NCBI GenBank assembly: GCA_002352665.1
Contig: DEIV01000056.1
Location: 30,234-84,899 of the forward strand
DNA from: Flavobacteriaceae bacterium UBA2765
Lineage (GTDB): Bacteria; Bacteroidota; Bacteroidia; Flavobacteriales; Flavobacteriaceae
Direction: 5' to 3'
DNA length: 54,666 nucleotides
Below, piece after piece: positions 1 through 9,153 of this stretch. The notes under the pieces were generated by a model that ran no database searches, was not told the origin of the DNA, and saw nothing but the letters and a program-made list of their open reading frames with translations. Both the position numbers and the translations under genes were made by a program. Within the stretch, counting starts at the first letter, position 1. The number at the start of each line of letters is the position of its first letter.

Positions 1-242
1 TCTTCAAATTGTAGTTGATCACCATTCATTTTAATTGAACCATGTTTACCAGCAGGAGCTTCCAACCAATCATTCATTTTAATAATACTTTTAGATTGGT
101 CAGTTGTTGGCTTAAAGGGAAACCAATTTAAGGTTTCACCCTCTTGGGCATTACTTGAATTTGTGAAAAATAGTACTAAAAAGCTTACAATTAAAAGTAC
201 AGTCTTCAACAAGAGCGTTCTATTATATTTTCTATTCATCAT
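1..242 (-). CDS. N-terminus of a secreted protein, possibly a GH-A clan glycoside hydrolase (cut by window edge)
   Basis: An open frame reads off the left edge on the minus strand. Two adjacent in-frame ATGs lie at 242-240 and 239-237. The first about 30 residues form a Sec signal peptide: a basic start (MNRKYNR), a long hydrophobic core and a cleavage-like NSSNAQ. The visible mature part contains LNWFPFKPTTDQ and WLEAPAGKHG followed by MNGDQLQFE. From memory this resembles the lead-in of secreted cellulase-like (GH5/GH140-type) proteins of marine bacteria, but no catalytic residues are in view, so the family call is weak. The gene lies 53 bp downstream of the GH94 gene on the same strand and is probably in the same operon. 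Confidence 0.6.
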   Translation of the reverse strand, partial: MMNRKYNRTLLLKTVLLIVSFLVLFFTNSSNAQEGETLNWFPFKPTTDQSKSIIKMNDWLEAPAGKHGSIKMNGDQLQFE

Positions 243-295
243 ATTTTTTAGTACAACTCTAACTTCTCTCTCTAAACTTCAGGAGGGGAGTTATT

Positions 296-2701
296 CTAAT
301 TTGGGAGAGAATGCATTATCACAACAACTTCGTTGGTACGATTTAAAATTTCTACAGGGATTGTATTTCCTTGAATAGTATTTCCATTGATAGTAATGGT
401 TACATCTCCTTTTTGAATACCATCAGGGTTTTCAAACTGAATGTTTAAGTTTTTACCTCTAAATCTTCTGGTAACTGAAAAATGCTTCCAATCGTTAGGA
501 ATACATGGGTCAATGATAAGTCCATTATAATCAGGACGAATTCCCAATAGATAATGTCCTGCAGAGTAGTTTGCCCAAGTTGCTGTACCACTTAACCATG
601 GCACTCTACCACTGCCAAATCTAGGGCTATACTTGCTGTGTGTTGATTGGCAATGTACATAGGGTTCAACTTCTCGTAATTCAGCCTTATCATTATACGA
701 TGCTGGCATAAATTTACGGTAATAGTCAAAGGCTCTATTACCATTACCTAAAATGGTCTCTGCCATGACGCCCCAACCTTGGGTATGGTTAAAAATACCA
801 CCATTCTCTTTCATACCTTTATTCATCAAGATTGCTTTGACTACGTTAAAATCGGTTTTTTCAAAGGCGGGATCACAAACTTGTAATCCGTAATCAGTTG
901 CTAGGTATTTATTGACGGATTCCATGGCAATTTTCGCTCTTTTAGTTGAGGCATGACCACTAATCACTGCCCATGATTGGGAATTTAAAAATATTTTTCC
1001 TTCTTCATTTTCTGAAGATCCGAATTTGAAGCCATCTTTACGAATGGCTCTTAAGTACCATGCACCGTCCCAAGCAATCATTTCTAGTTTGCTATCTATA
1101 GATGTAAGTAATTTATCAGCCCAATCTACTTCATTAGACAACTTACTGATAGTACAAATTTCTATATAAATATCAAGCGCCATTCGTAATTGAAAGGCAA
1201 CGAATATTGATTCACCATCTTGACCTAATTGTAAGCAGTCATTCCAATCGGCATGCAATCCACATGAAAATCCGTTATTTCCAGATCGCTCTATACTAAA
1301 TTCTATTGCTTTTCGTAAATGTGCAATAACAGTACCTTGTCCTTTATCTGCATACGGGATCACACGGGAAAAAAAATCAAGTTTTCCTGTTTCTTTTACA
1401 AATAATTGTATTGCTGGAAACAGCCAAAAACAATCATCAGAACGATAGTCATGTTCTTCGGGTAGTTTTTCTTTACCTGGCGTATGAGCAAAAGGTTTTA
1501 CAACAGGTAAGGCTCCACCTGTAGAACATTGTCCTGAAATTAGCAATTCTAAACGTTGTTCTACTTCATCAGGAATATTATGCATAATTCCCATCAAATC
1601 TTGTACTGCATCTCGATATCCTAATCCGTCTCGCTCACCATTATACACCAAACTGGCAATACGAGATATGGAGAATGTAATTAGATTATTATATGGATTC
1701 CACATATTCATCATACTATTAAAGGCTGCATCAGGTGTCTTGACTGTCATGCCTTCAATTTTGCTATGCCAATGTTTTTTTAGGTTTTCAATTTCACCAT
1801 CTACAAAATCCATATTACTATAAGCTTCTTGAGCTGCTATGCCTTCTTTCTCGGCTTTACCAATACCAACAATTACCGCAAATGTTTTGGTTTCTCCAGG
1901 TTGTAAGGTTACTTCGATTTGATGCGTGCCACAACCATTATCGCCAGCAGCTATAGAATTGGTACACTTGCCTTGTTCGACTACAATTGGGTTTGCATAG
2001 GTGCGATAACTACCTATAAATTCCTCTCTATCTGTATCATAGCCTGATGTCTTAGCACCAGCTATAGCCATAAAAGTATGTCTACCTTGATCTTTGTTCT
2101 GAAAATTAGCAGGATCATAAGGCATCATCACATTGGTACCATGGTCAATGATACCTTTTTTTACTGCCATCTGTAAAGTGTATTGTGTATACTGTAAATT
2201 GACCATATCATCAATTCCATTCCAGTTCCCTGCATATTCAACATAAGTAAAAAGAGATAGATTTCTTGGTTTAGTATCAGTATTGGTAACCTTTATTTTC
2301 CATACTTCAAAGAGTTTACCTAAAGGAATAAAATAAGTCGATTCTGTTAGAATATTATCATATTCAGAATCAATTTTAGTATAAGCAGTTCCAAAACGAC
2401 ATGTAGATTTGTATCTGTCCAATGGTTTACCAACGGGTTGCCAGGTTGACGACCAATACTCCTTAGAATCATTATCTCTAATATAAATGTATTTACCAGG
2501 TTGATCCATAGCAATGCCATTCAATCGAGCTCTCATAAATCTACCTTGAGCGGCAGACTTGTAATACGAATAACCGCCTGCATTATTTGTAATTACTGAA
2601 CCAAATTCAGAATCGCCTAAGTAGTTTGTCCAAGATCGTGGTGTATTAGGTTTGGTAATTACATATTCTTTATGCTCATCATCAAAATATCCGTACTTCA
2701 T
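296..2701 (-). CDS. GH94 glycoside phosphorylase (cellobiose-phosphorylase type)
   Basis: This 801-residue protein has no signal peptide and is expected in the cytoplasm. It has the usual length and opening (MKYGYFDDEHKEYVI) of GH94 cellobiose phosphorylases. These enzymes cleave a beta-glucosidic disaccharide with phosphate to give a sugar 1-phosphate, saving one ATP. The catalytic motif ADWNDCL is at about residues 484-490, with the general-acid Asp expected at D488. An N-terminal beta-sandwich (about 1-290) and an (alpha/alpha)6 barrel (about 310-720) fit the family. It starts 6 bp after the esterase stop, so the two are surely co-transcribed. The acceptor sugar cannot be read from sequence: cellobiose is the default, but other beta-1,4-glucosyl acceptors are possible. 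Confidence 0.9.
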   Translation of the reverse strand: MKYGYFDDEHKEYVITKPNTPRSWTNYLGDSEFGSVITNNAGGYSYYKSAAQGRFMRARLNGIAMDQPGKYIYIRDNDSKEYWSSTWQPVGKPLDRYKSTCRFGTAYTKIDSEYDNILTESTYFIPLGKLFEVWKIKVTNTDTKPRNLSLFTYVEYAGNWNGIDDMVNLQYTQYTLQMAVKKGIIDHGTNVMMPYDPANFQNKDQGRHTFMAIAGAKTSGYDTDREEFIGSYRTYANPIVVEQGKCTNSIAAGDNGCGTHQIEVTLQPGETKTFAVIVGIGKAEKEGIAAQEAYSNMDFVDGEIENLKKHWHSKIEGMTVKTPDAAFNSMMNMWNPYNNLITFSISRIASLVYNGERDGLGYRDAVQDLMGIMHNIPDEVEQRLELLISGQCSTGGALPVVKPFAHTPGKEKLPEEHDYRSDDCFWLFPAIQLFVKETGKLDFFSRVIPYADKGQGTVIAHLRKAIEFSIERSGNNGFSCGLHADWNDCLQLGQDGESIFVAFQLRMALDIYIEICTISKLSNEVDWADKLLTSIDSKLEMIAWDGAWYLRAIRKDGFKFGSSENEEGKIFLNSQSWAVISGHASTKRAKIAMESVNKYLATDYGLQVCDPAFEKTDFNVVKAILMNKGMKENGGIFNHTQGWGVMAETILGNGNRAFDYYRKFMPASYNDKAELREVEPYVHCQSTHSKYSPRFGSGRVPWLSGTATWANYSAGHYLLGIRPDYNGLIIDPCIPNDWKHFSVTRRFRGKNLNIQFENPDGIQKGDVTITINGNTIQGNTIPVEILNRTNEVVVIMHSLPN

Positions 2702-2707
2702 ATTATT

Positions 2708-3667
2708 TTATTCTTTATTTGTTTTTACTTCTTCGTTTTTTTCGGATGGTGTATTTATGTATTGAATCCAATCTGTACATCTATCTATCCAACTTGATAA
2801 ATGCCCTTTACCAATGGCAAGTGAATATCCATGTCCACCATAAGGGTAGATATGCATTTCTGCAGCAACATTATTCTTTTGTAGGGCTTCATAATAAATT
2901 AAACTATTCTTAACTGGGACAGCGTCATCATCTGATGAATGCACTAAAAATGCAGGCGGCGTATCTTTGGTTACCTGTAGTTCATTGGAGAAATTATTTC
3001 GTAATTCTTTTGAAGGGTTTTCGCCTAATAATGCCTTTGCTGAACCTTGGTGTGTAAATTCATCATTAAATGAAATAACGGGATATATCAATATAGAAAA
3101 ATCTGGACGGGAACTTTGTTGCTCAATAGAATCTTTAGCTCGCAAATTTCCTTTATCATAATGTGTAGATAGAGTAGAAGCCAAATGTCCACCAGCAGAG
3201 AATCCCATGATACCAATTTTATTGGGTTTTATATTCCAATCTTTGGCATGATAACGAACCATTCTCATGGCACGTTGTGCATCTAATAAAGGTGATTTAT
3301 GTCTAACAACATAATTTTTTGATGTTGGAAGTCGGTATTTTAACACAATTGCTGCAATTCCTTTAGTATTTAAGGCTTTAGCAATATCTCTGCCTTCCCA
3401 ATAATATGCCAATACCCAATAGCCACCTCCAGGACAAATAATAACAGCTTCGCCAGTGGCATTATTTTTCGTTGGAAGATATACTGTAATGTTGGGGTTT
3501 TGAATTTTTTTTAATAAAACGAGATCATTATTCGTATAAAATTCTTCTTGTTCTCCGTTTGCTTTATAATTAGGAATCTCACCTTCCCATAATGGCAAGG
3601 TATGATTTTGTGCATTTGACAGAAAAGGATAAAAAATAAGACTTAGTAAGATTAGGTAAATTTTCAT
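2708..3667 (-). CDS. Secreted alpha/beta-hydrolase esterase (acetyl-esterase-like)
   Basis: A 319-residue protein with a Sec signal peptide (about 1-19, ending SNAQ), predicted periplasmic. It has the alpha/beta-hydrolase fold: a PGGGY oxyanion segment at about 79-83, the nucleophile elbow GFSAGG with Ser157, an acid in HSSDDDAVPV and the catalytic His in YGGHGYS. This layout is typical of carbohydrate acetyl esterases in polysaccharide loci. It probably removes acyl groups so the neighbouring glycosidases can act. It is first in the minus-strand operon with GH94 and shares a divergent promoter region with the FG-GAP lipoprotein gene at 3860. The substrate is not determined. Confidence 0.85.
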   Translation of the reverse strand: MKIYLILLSLIFYPFLSNAQNHTLPLWEGEIPNYKANGEQEEFYTNNDLVLLKKIQNPNITVYLPTKNNATGEAVIICPGGGYWVLAYYWEGRDIAKALNTKGIAAIVLKYRLPTSKNYVVRHKSPLLDAQRAMRMVRYHAKDWNIKPNKIGIMGFSAGGHLASTLSTHYDKGNLRAKDSIEQQSSRPDFSILIYPVISFNDEFTHQGSAKALLGENPSKELRNNFSNELQVTKDTPPAFLVHSSDDDAVPVKNSLIYYEALQKNNVAAEMHIYPYGGHGYSLAIGKGHLSSWIDRCTDWIQYINTPSEKNEEVKTNKE

Positions 3668-3699
3668 AATTAATTCAATTTAGAGTAAGATAAGTAGTT

Positions 3700-3751
3700 A
3701 CTATGCATTATTAAATATACTAATTTCAAATATAGTTAAAACTATGCTTTA
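3700..3751. promoter_or_regulatory. Pair of direct repeats in a divergent promoter region
   Basis: The 192-bp gap between the divergent esterase and FG-GAP genes holds two near-identical 11-mers, ACTATGCATTA (3700-3710) and ACTATGCTTTA (3741-3751). They are 41 bp apart, about four helical turns, as expected for a regulator binding one face of the DNA. A -7-like TATCTTTA lies at 3834-3841 in front of the plus-strand gene. No -33 box at ideal spacing was seen. The function is inferred. Confidence 0.3.
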
Positions 3752-3859
3752 GATAGTTCTTGAGACTAAAAATGTTTTAGAAAATATCTTGTAGATTAGT
3801 ATATTAATTGATCACTAAATCCTAATAATTAATTATCTTTATATTTCTAAAATTATATC

Positions 3860-6800
3860 ATGAAAAATCATCTATTTTCGATTTTTACAATTTTGTTTTT
3901 ATCAATTATATTGGGTTCTTGCAATATTAATGATAAAGAAAATAAATTATTTGTAAAGAAAGACCCTAAGCAAACTAAGCTAACATTTAATAATAAACTT
4001 ACAGAAACAGATTCGCTTAATTATATGAATTATCCATATCTCTATATGGGTGGAGGTGTCGCTATTGGTGATATTAATAATGACAATATACCCGATATAT
4101 ATTTTACAGGAAATATGGTTGATGATAAACTCTATTTGGGTAAAGGGAATATGAAATTTGAAGATATTACAGAAAAAGCTTTTTTAAATATAGACCAGAG
4201 ATGGCATACTGGAGTTACCATGGCAGATGTAAATAATGATGGTTTTTTAGATATCTATGTGAGTGTTTCGGGTAAAACTCCGCCTAGAAATAATTTATTA
4301 TATATTAACAATAAAGATTTGACTTTTACAGAGTCTGCAGAAAAATATGGAATACATGATAATGGACATAGTACACAGGGTGTTTTTTTTGATTATGATA
4401 AGGATGGCGATTTAGATTTATATGTTGCCAATTACCCTTCTACGCAATTTCTAACTCCAATATCTTATTATAAATCTAAAATGGATAGTTTAACTTTATT
4501 AGATTCTGACAGATTGTATAAGAACAATGGTGATAACACTTTTAGTGATGTTACTATTGCATCTGGTGTTTTGAATTTTGGTCTTTCTTTAAGTGTTACT
4601 GCAGGTGATTTAAATAATGATGGTTGGACAGACTTATATGTGTCAAATGATTTTGCTGTACCAGACTATTTATATTTGAATAATCAAGATGGTACTTTTA
4701 AAAATACATTAAAAAAATCTACCAATCATACGTCATATTTTGGTATGGGTGCAGATATTGCTGATTTTAATAACGATGGCTTGTTAGATATTATACAACT
4801 AGATATGACTCCAGAAGACAATTATCGTTCTAAAGCCAATATGGCAAGTATGAATACGAAAAAATTCTGGGAAGGGGTAAACTCAGGTTTTCATCATCAA
4901 TACATGATAAATTCCATGCAGTTAAATAGAGGAAATTTAAATAATGATATACCAATATTTAGTGAGATGAGTCGTTTGGCAGGTATATCAACTACAGATT
5001 GGAGTTGGTCTCCATTATTTGTAGATTTAGATAACGATGGCTTGAAAGATGTTTTTATTGCCAATGGTACACGTAGAGAAATTAATAATAAAGATTATTT
5101 TATTAATCTTGGACAAGGAAGTGTTTTTAGTACCGATAGTCAATTACAATCATCATTAAATATTCCTTCACAAAAAATTGATAATTATGCTTTTAAGAAT
5201 AATGGTGATTTAACTTTTTCAAAAGCTAATGATGATTGGGGTTTAAGCTTTTATGGCTACTCTAATGGAGCAAGTTATGCTGATTTAGATTTGGATGGTG
5301 ATCTGGATCTGGTTATATCAAATATTGATTCTACAGCAGTCGTATTTGAAAATAAAGGAACTGATCTGTATAAAAAAGGATATATGAGATTTTCATTTGC
5401 AGGCCCAACTAAGAACCCTTTTGGTATTGGCGTAAAAGTAAAAATTGAAACTAATAATACACAACAATATCAAGAATTGACAACAACACGTGGTTTTCAA
5501 TCTTCATCTGAGCCAAAATTACATTTTGGAGTTGATACGATAAAAAAGATTGATAAAATAATAATTACTTGGCCAGATGATAAGGTAGAGGAATTGATTA
5601 ATGTGAAAGCAAATCAAGAAATTATAGTGAATTATGCAAATGCAGAATTACCTGTGAATCAACCAAAAGTTAAAGGGAAAACTTTTTTTACCAATATCAC
5701 TCAGTCTAGCAACCTCAATTATAGTCATGTAGAAAATGAATTTGATGATTTTGAATTTGAAGTATTGCTACCTCATAAAACTTCAAACTTTGGACCAGGT
5801 TTAGCTGTGGCCGATGTTAATGGGGATGGTTTAGATGATTTTTATATTGGTGGAGCAGCAAATCAAACAGGGGCTCTACATCTTCAAAATTTAGATGGAA
5901 CTTTTAAAACAATTAAAAATCAACCTTGGAACGCACATAAAAACAGGGAAGATATGAGTGCCATTTTTTTTGACGCTGATAGTGATGGAGATCAAGACCT
6001 TTATATTGTAAGTGGTGGTAATGAATTCTTATCCAGTTCAAAAGAATTACAAGACAGAATCTATATCAATGAAGGAAATGGATTGTTTAGCTTTTCTTCA
6101 AACGCATTACCTTTAGTAAACCAAAGCGGATCTTGTGTAAAACCTTTTGATTATGATAATGACGGCGATTTAGATTTGTTTGTTGGTGGGAGATTAATAC
6201 CTAGGAAATATCCATATCCGGCTGATAGTTATATTTTAAGAAACGATTCGAAAAATGGAAAGGTTAAATTTAGCGATGTAACAAAAAAAATTGCACCTTC
6301 ACTACAAGAGATTGGTTTGGTAACAGATGCTGTTTGGAATGATTATGATAATGATGGAGACATAGATTTAATTATTGTTGGTGAATGGATGCCAATAACG
6401 ATCATTGAAAATAATAATGGCACTTTCGCTAAAATAGAGAATAATAGCTTTAAAAATACTACAGGTTGGTGGTCAAGCATTGATGCTAAAGATATGGATA
6501 ATGATGGCGATTTAGATTTTATTGTAGGTAATTTAGGCTTAAATTATAAATACAAAGCAACATTAGATAGAACATTTGATATTTTTGTAAGTGATTATGA
6601 TAAAAATGGTTCACAAGATATTATACTCGGTTATTTTAATGACTCTATACAATATCCAGTACGAGGAAGACAATGCTCTTCAGAACAAATCCCAAACATT
6701 AAACGAAAGTATCAAGATTACAATTCTTTTGCTAGTGCGACCTTAGAAGAAATATATACCAGAACAGCATTAGAAAATTCCTTACACTATTCTGTTCAGA

Positions 6801-7174
6801 CATTTGCATCTATTTATATAGAGAATTTAGGAAATGGTAAGTTTCAATTGACGCAGCTTCCTAATTTAGCCCAGTTATCTTCTATAAATACAATGGTTAT
6901 AAAAGATTTTAACAATGATAAGATACAAGACATTTTAGTTGCTGGTAATTTATTTGCATCTGAGATAGAAACACCTCGTAATGACGCAAGTATGGGCCTT
7001 TTATTAATAGGAAAAGGAAATGGAACTTTTACAGCAGTATCTACACAACAAAGTGAGTTTTTAGCTTCTAAAGATGTAAAAGATATGGCTTTGATAAAAA
7101 CAGCCAGTGGTTTTAGTATATTAGTTGCGAATAATAATGATAAACTACAAATATTTAAACTCAATAAAGATTAA
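3860..7174 (+). CDS. FG-GAP/VCBS repeat lipoprotein with ASPIC/UnbV domain
   Basis: This 1104-residue lipoprotein (lipobox LGSC, Cys21) is built from about 14 calcium-binding-type D-x-(N/D)-x-D-G repeats such as DINNDNIPDIYF, DYDKDGDLDLYV and DLNNDGWTDLYV. They are arranged in two beta-propeller-like blocks (about 65-500 and 645-1090). Between them, at about 525-600, is an ASPIC/UnbV-type segment containing NPFGIGVKVKI and IIITWPDDKVE. Such proteins often sit beside SusC/SusD pairs in marine Bacteroidota. They are thought to act at the cell surface in binding or adhesion; no catalytic activity is established. It is transcribed alone, away from the esterase-GH94 operon and convergent with the SusC/SusD unit. 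Confidence 0.85.
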   Translation: MKNHLFSIFTILFLSIILGSCNINDKENKLFVKKDPKQTKLTFNNKLTETDSLNYMNYPYLYMGGGVAIGDINNDNIPDIYFTGNMVDDKLYLGKGNMKFEDITEKAFLNIDQRWHTGVTMADVNNDGFLDIYVSVSGKTPPRNNLLYINNKDLTFTESAEKYGIHDNGHSTQGVFFDYDKDGDLDLYVANYPSTQFLTPISYYKSKMDSLTLLDSDRLYKNNGDNTFSDVTIASGVLNFGLSLSVTAGDLNNDGWTDLYVSNDFAVPDYLYLNNQDGTFKNTLKKSTNHTSYFGMGADIADFNNDGLLDIIQLDMTPEDNYRSKANMASMNTKKFWEGVNSGFHHQYMINSMQLNRGNLNNDIPIFSEMSRLAGISTTDWSWSPLFVDLDNDGLKDVFIANGTRREINNKDYFINLGQGSVFSTDSQLQSSLNIPSQKIDNYAFKNNGDLTFSKANDDWGLSFYGYSNGASYADLDLDGDLDLVISNIDSTAVVFENKGTDLYKKGYMRFSFAGPTKNPFGIGVKVKIETNNTQQYQELTTTRGFQSSSEPKLHFGVDTIKKIDKIIITWPDDKVEELINVKANQEIIVNYANAELPVNQPKVKGKTFFTNITQSSNLNYSHVENEFDDFEFEVLLPHKTSNFGPGLAVADVNGDGLDDFYIGGAANQTGALHLQNLDGTFKTIKNQPWNAHKNREDMSAIFFDADSDGDQDLYIVSGGNEFLSSSKELQDRIYINEGNGLFSFSSNALPLVNQSGSCVKPFDYDNDGDLDLFVGGRLIPRKYPYPADSYILRNDSKNGKVKFSDVTKKIAPSLQEIGLVTDAVWNDYDNDGDIDLIIVGEWMPITIIENNNGTFAKIENNSFKNTTGWWSSIDAKDMDNDGDLDFIVGNLGLNYKYKATLDRTFDIFVSDYDKNGSQDIILGYFNDSIQYPVRGRQCSSEQIPNIKRKYQDYNSFASATLEEIYTRTALENSLHYSVQTFASIYIENLGNGKFQLTQLPNLAQLSSINTMVIKDFNNDKIQDILVAGNLFASEIETPRNDASMGLLLIGKGNGTFTAVSTQQSEFLASKDVKDMALIKTASGFSILVANNNDKLQIFKLNKD

Positions 7175-7541
7175 TATTACCTCAGTTTTGGTAGTGATAA
7201 TATTGTTTAAAATAAATTTAGAAAAAGCAATAGGTAACATATGTTATGTTTTGGAGGATTGACCTCACAGATTTTAAAATCTGTGAGGTCTTACCTATAA
7301 CAGCTTCAAATTGGTACCAACAATAGATGTTGGTCTAAATAGGTATTTTCAAAAGGTAGTACTGATAGTATTTTTACCAAGCTAAATTGGTCTAAAAATC
7401 CCAAGAAATACAATTTCTTGTAATTTTCTTTCAGAATAGATAAATTAGAATTGTTTAGTCATTTTAATATATTGATCTCACTGTCCCCGAGCCTCTGGAT
7501 TAAAACCGGTATGGTCTTACCGTAAATGTTGATATATTAAA
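7175..7541. other. Intergenic stretch without a gene
   Basis: This is the gap between two convergent units, the FG-GAP gene and SusC/SusD. No credible coding frame was found. It holds the perfect palindrome at 7261-7290, several short TTGGTMYMAA-like words (around 7310, 7330 and 7390) and a small stem CGGTA/TACCG near 7506-7521. It may contain decayed sequence or an untranslated 3' region. No RNA gene could be recognised. Confidence 0.5.
7261..7290. repeat. Perfect 30-bp palindrome
   Basis: GACCTCACAGATTTT is followed immediately by its exact reverse complement, giving a 15-bp stem with no spacer. It lies 86 bp after the stop of the FG-GAP gene. In my recollection, closely similar elements are scattered between genes in many flavobacterial genomes, like REP or BIME elements. 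It could also act as a terminator or transcript-end stabiliser. No second copy was seen in this window. Confidence 0.7.
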
Positions 7542-7573
7542 AAAGGAGGTGGTTTTTTAAAACCACCTCCTTT
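7542..7573 (-). terminator. Intrinsic terminator of the SusC/SusD transcript
   Basis: A 15-bp perfect inverted repeat (AAAGGAGGTGGTTTT / AAAACCACCTCCTTT, 2-nt spacer) lies 29 bp beyond the SusD stop. Read on the minus strand, the GC-rich stem is followed by a run of T, the layout of a rho-independent terminator for leftward transcription. On the plus strand no T run follows, so it serves the SusC/SusD side only. Confidence 0.85.
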
Positions 7574-7602
7574 CAAATAATTATAATAAAATATAATTCA
7601 AA

Positions 7603-9141
7603 TTAATACCCAGAATTTTGGATTAAAGAACCACTACTAACACTTACTTCAGAAGCAGGGAAAGGTAATAATAAATGCTTATTTACATCAAAAGCAGTTG
7701 TTTGAATAGAACTGAAATTCCAAGAAGTCATGTCAATTTTACCTGCTTTATGCCAGCGAATTAAATCGTACCATCTCCATGATTCTTCACCAGCCAATTC
7801 TGCAACTCTTTCTTCCATAATCCATTGTAAAATTACATTTTCATCTGTTTCTCCTACGTTTCTATCAGCAGGAACTGCACTAGCAGGACTTGCAGAGTTT
7901 CTAGCTCTTTCTCTAATTTGATTTAATAAGCCAATAGCTGTAGACTTATCACCACCAGACATTAGCATAGCTTCAGCTTTCATCAACATTACATCCGCTA
8001 ACCTTAATACTCTAGCATTGTTAAAACTTGTTTTTCCTGCACCATCAACTACATCTTTAGCGGTATACTTAGATATGATACCACCATTAACTGTCATAGC
8101 CATTCTAGGGTCACCAGCTTCAAACGAAGCTTCTAATTTAGCAGAAGGTAACATATACCTAGCTCCACCAATTGACCAGTGCCTACTATAAAAACCCCAA
8201 GTGCCTCCTAAATCTCCAATAACATTAAAATCATCAATAGGTACCCAAATATTATTGTTTCCTGAGTCTGCATTTCCAAATTGTAATTCAAATAAAGACT
8301 CTGCCCCATTTTCCATTTCTCCATCAAAATTATCACCGAAATTTGATAATAAAGAATAACCTAAACCGTCAATTTGATCAAAAGCAGCTATAGCCAAGCC
8401 TAAATCTCCACCATTATAACCATTTATGGTAGCCTTATGTAATAAAGCTTTACCTAAAATACCAAATGCAGAACCTTTAGTAACTCTACCAGTATTTGGA
8501 GCGTCCCAACTATCAGGTAATAATGCTGCTGCCGCTGTAAGCTCACTAATAGCATAATCTAATACTTCACCTGATGCACTATTAGATGGCACAAATGCTA
8601 AATCAGTTATTGTATTGACTACTAATGGAGGTGTGTCATAATTTATTGCCATATGAAAATACATATAAGCTCTCATAAATCGAGCTTCACCTTCGTAGGT
8701 ATTTTTAAGTTCCGTATCATCAATGAAAACTTGATCTCCGTATTCAGCCATATATTCCAACGTAAGGTTCACTCTGTTTACCAATTGGTAAGCCAATTTA
8801 TAATAATCAGAAGTTGAAGCATCGGTAGCAGTTAACGACCCAAATACTTCGTAAGGATCCGGCTGGTTAGAAGTTAATAAATCATCTCTCATCAATGCAA
8901 TTGCATTTAAATAAGTTTTTGGTGTGGCATTAACCCCTGTATAATTTTTATAAAACTGAGTTAGTTTTGCATAGCCTCCAATTACAGCTTTATTATAACT
9001 TTCAGTGCCACCCTCTGAGAAAAAGCTAACCGCTGTTTGCTTTGCAAAAGGCACATCTAAATCTTTATCTGTACATCCTTGTACAATAAGCACGGTGAAT
9101 AAGATAGTAAGCACCTGCTTAAATAGATTGTATTTTTTCAT
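7603..9141 (-). CDS. SusD/RagB-family glycan-binding surface lipoprotein
   Basis: A 512-residue lipoprotein (lipobox VQGC, Cys23) with typical SusD features. The N-terminal SusD-like region has helical repeat pairs such as GEARFMRAYMYFHMA (about 152-166). The C-terminal RagB domain has VAELAGEESWRWYDLIRWHKAGK and the closing LLPFPASEV. It should cap the SusC channel at the outer membrane and hand glycans to it. It lies 12 bp after the SusC stop in the same transcript and is followed by a strong terminator, so the pair ends its transcription unit. The ligand cannot be read from sequence; neighbouring enzymes suggest a rhamnose-, fucose- or hexosamine-bearing glycan. Confidence 0.95.
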   Translation of the reverse strand: MKKYNLFKQVLTILFTVLIVQGCTDKDLDVPFAKQTAVSFFSEGGTESYNKAVIGGYAKLTQFYKNYTGVNATPKTYLNAIALMRDDLLTSNQPDPYEVFGSLTATDASTSDYYKLAYQLVNRVNLTLEYMAEYGDQVFIDDTELKNTYEGEARFMRAYMYFHMAINYDTPPLVVNTITDLAFVPSNSASGEVLDYAISELTAAAALLPDSWDAPNTGRVTKGSAFGILGKALLHKATINGYNGGDLGLAIAAFDQIDGLGYSLLSNFGDNFDGEMENGAESLFELQFGNADSGNNNIWVPIDDFNVIGDLGGTWGFYSRHWSIGGARYMLPSAKLEASFEAGDPRMAMTVNGGIISKYTAKDVVDGAGKTSFNNARVLRLADVMLMKAEAMLMSGGDKSTAIGLLNQIRERARNSASPASAVPADRNVGETDENVILQWIMEERVAELAGEESWRWYDLIRWHKAGKIDMTSWNFSSIQTTAFDVNKHLLLPFPASEVSVSSGSLIQNSGY

Positions 9142-9153
9142 AATTTATATTTC

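Noticed and set aside
163..378. Short plus-strand frame at the left edge
   Set aside because: It runs antisense to the signal peptide of the gene at 1-242 and the end of GH94, and has no family features.
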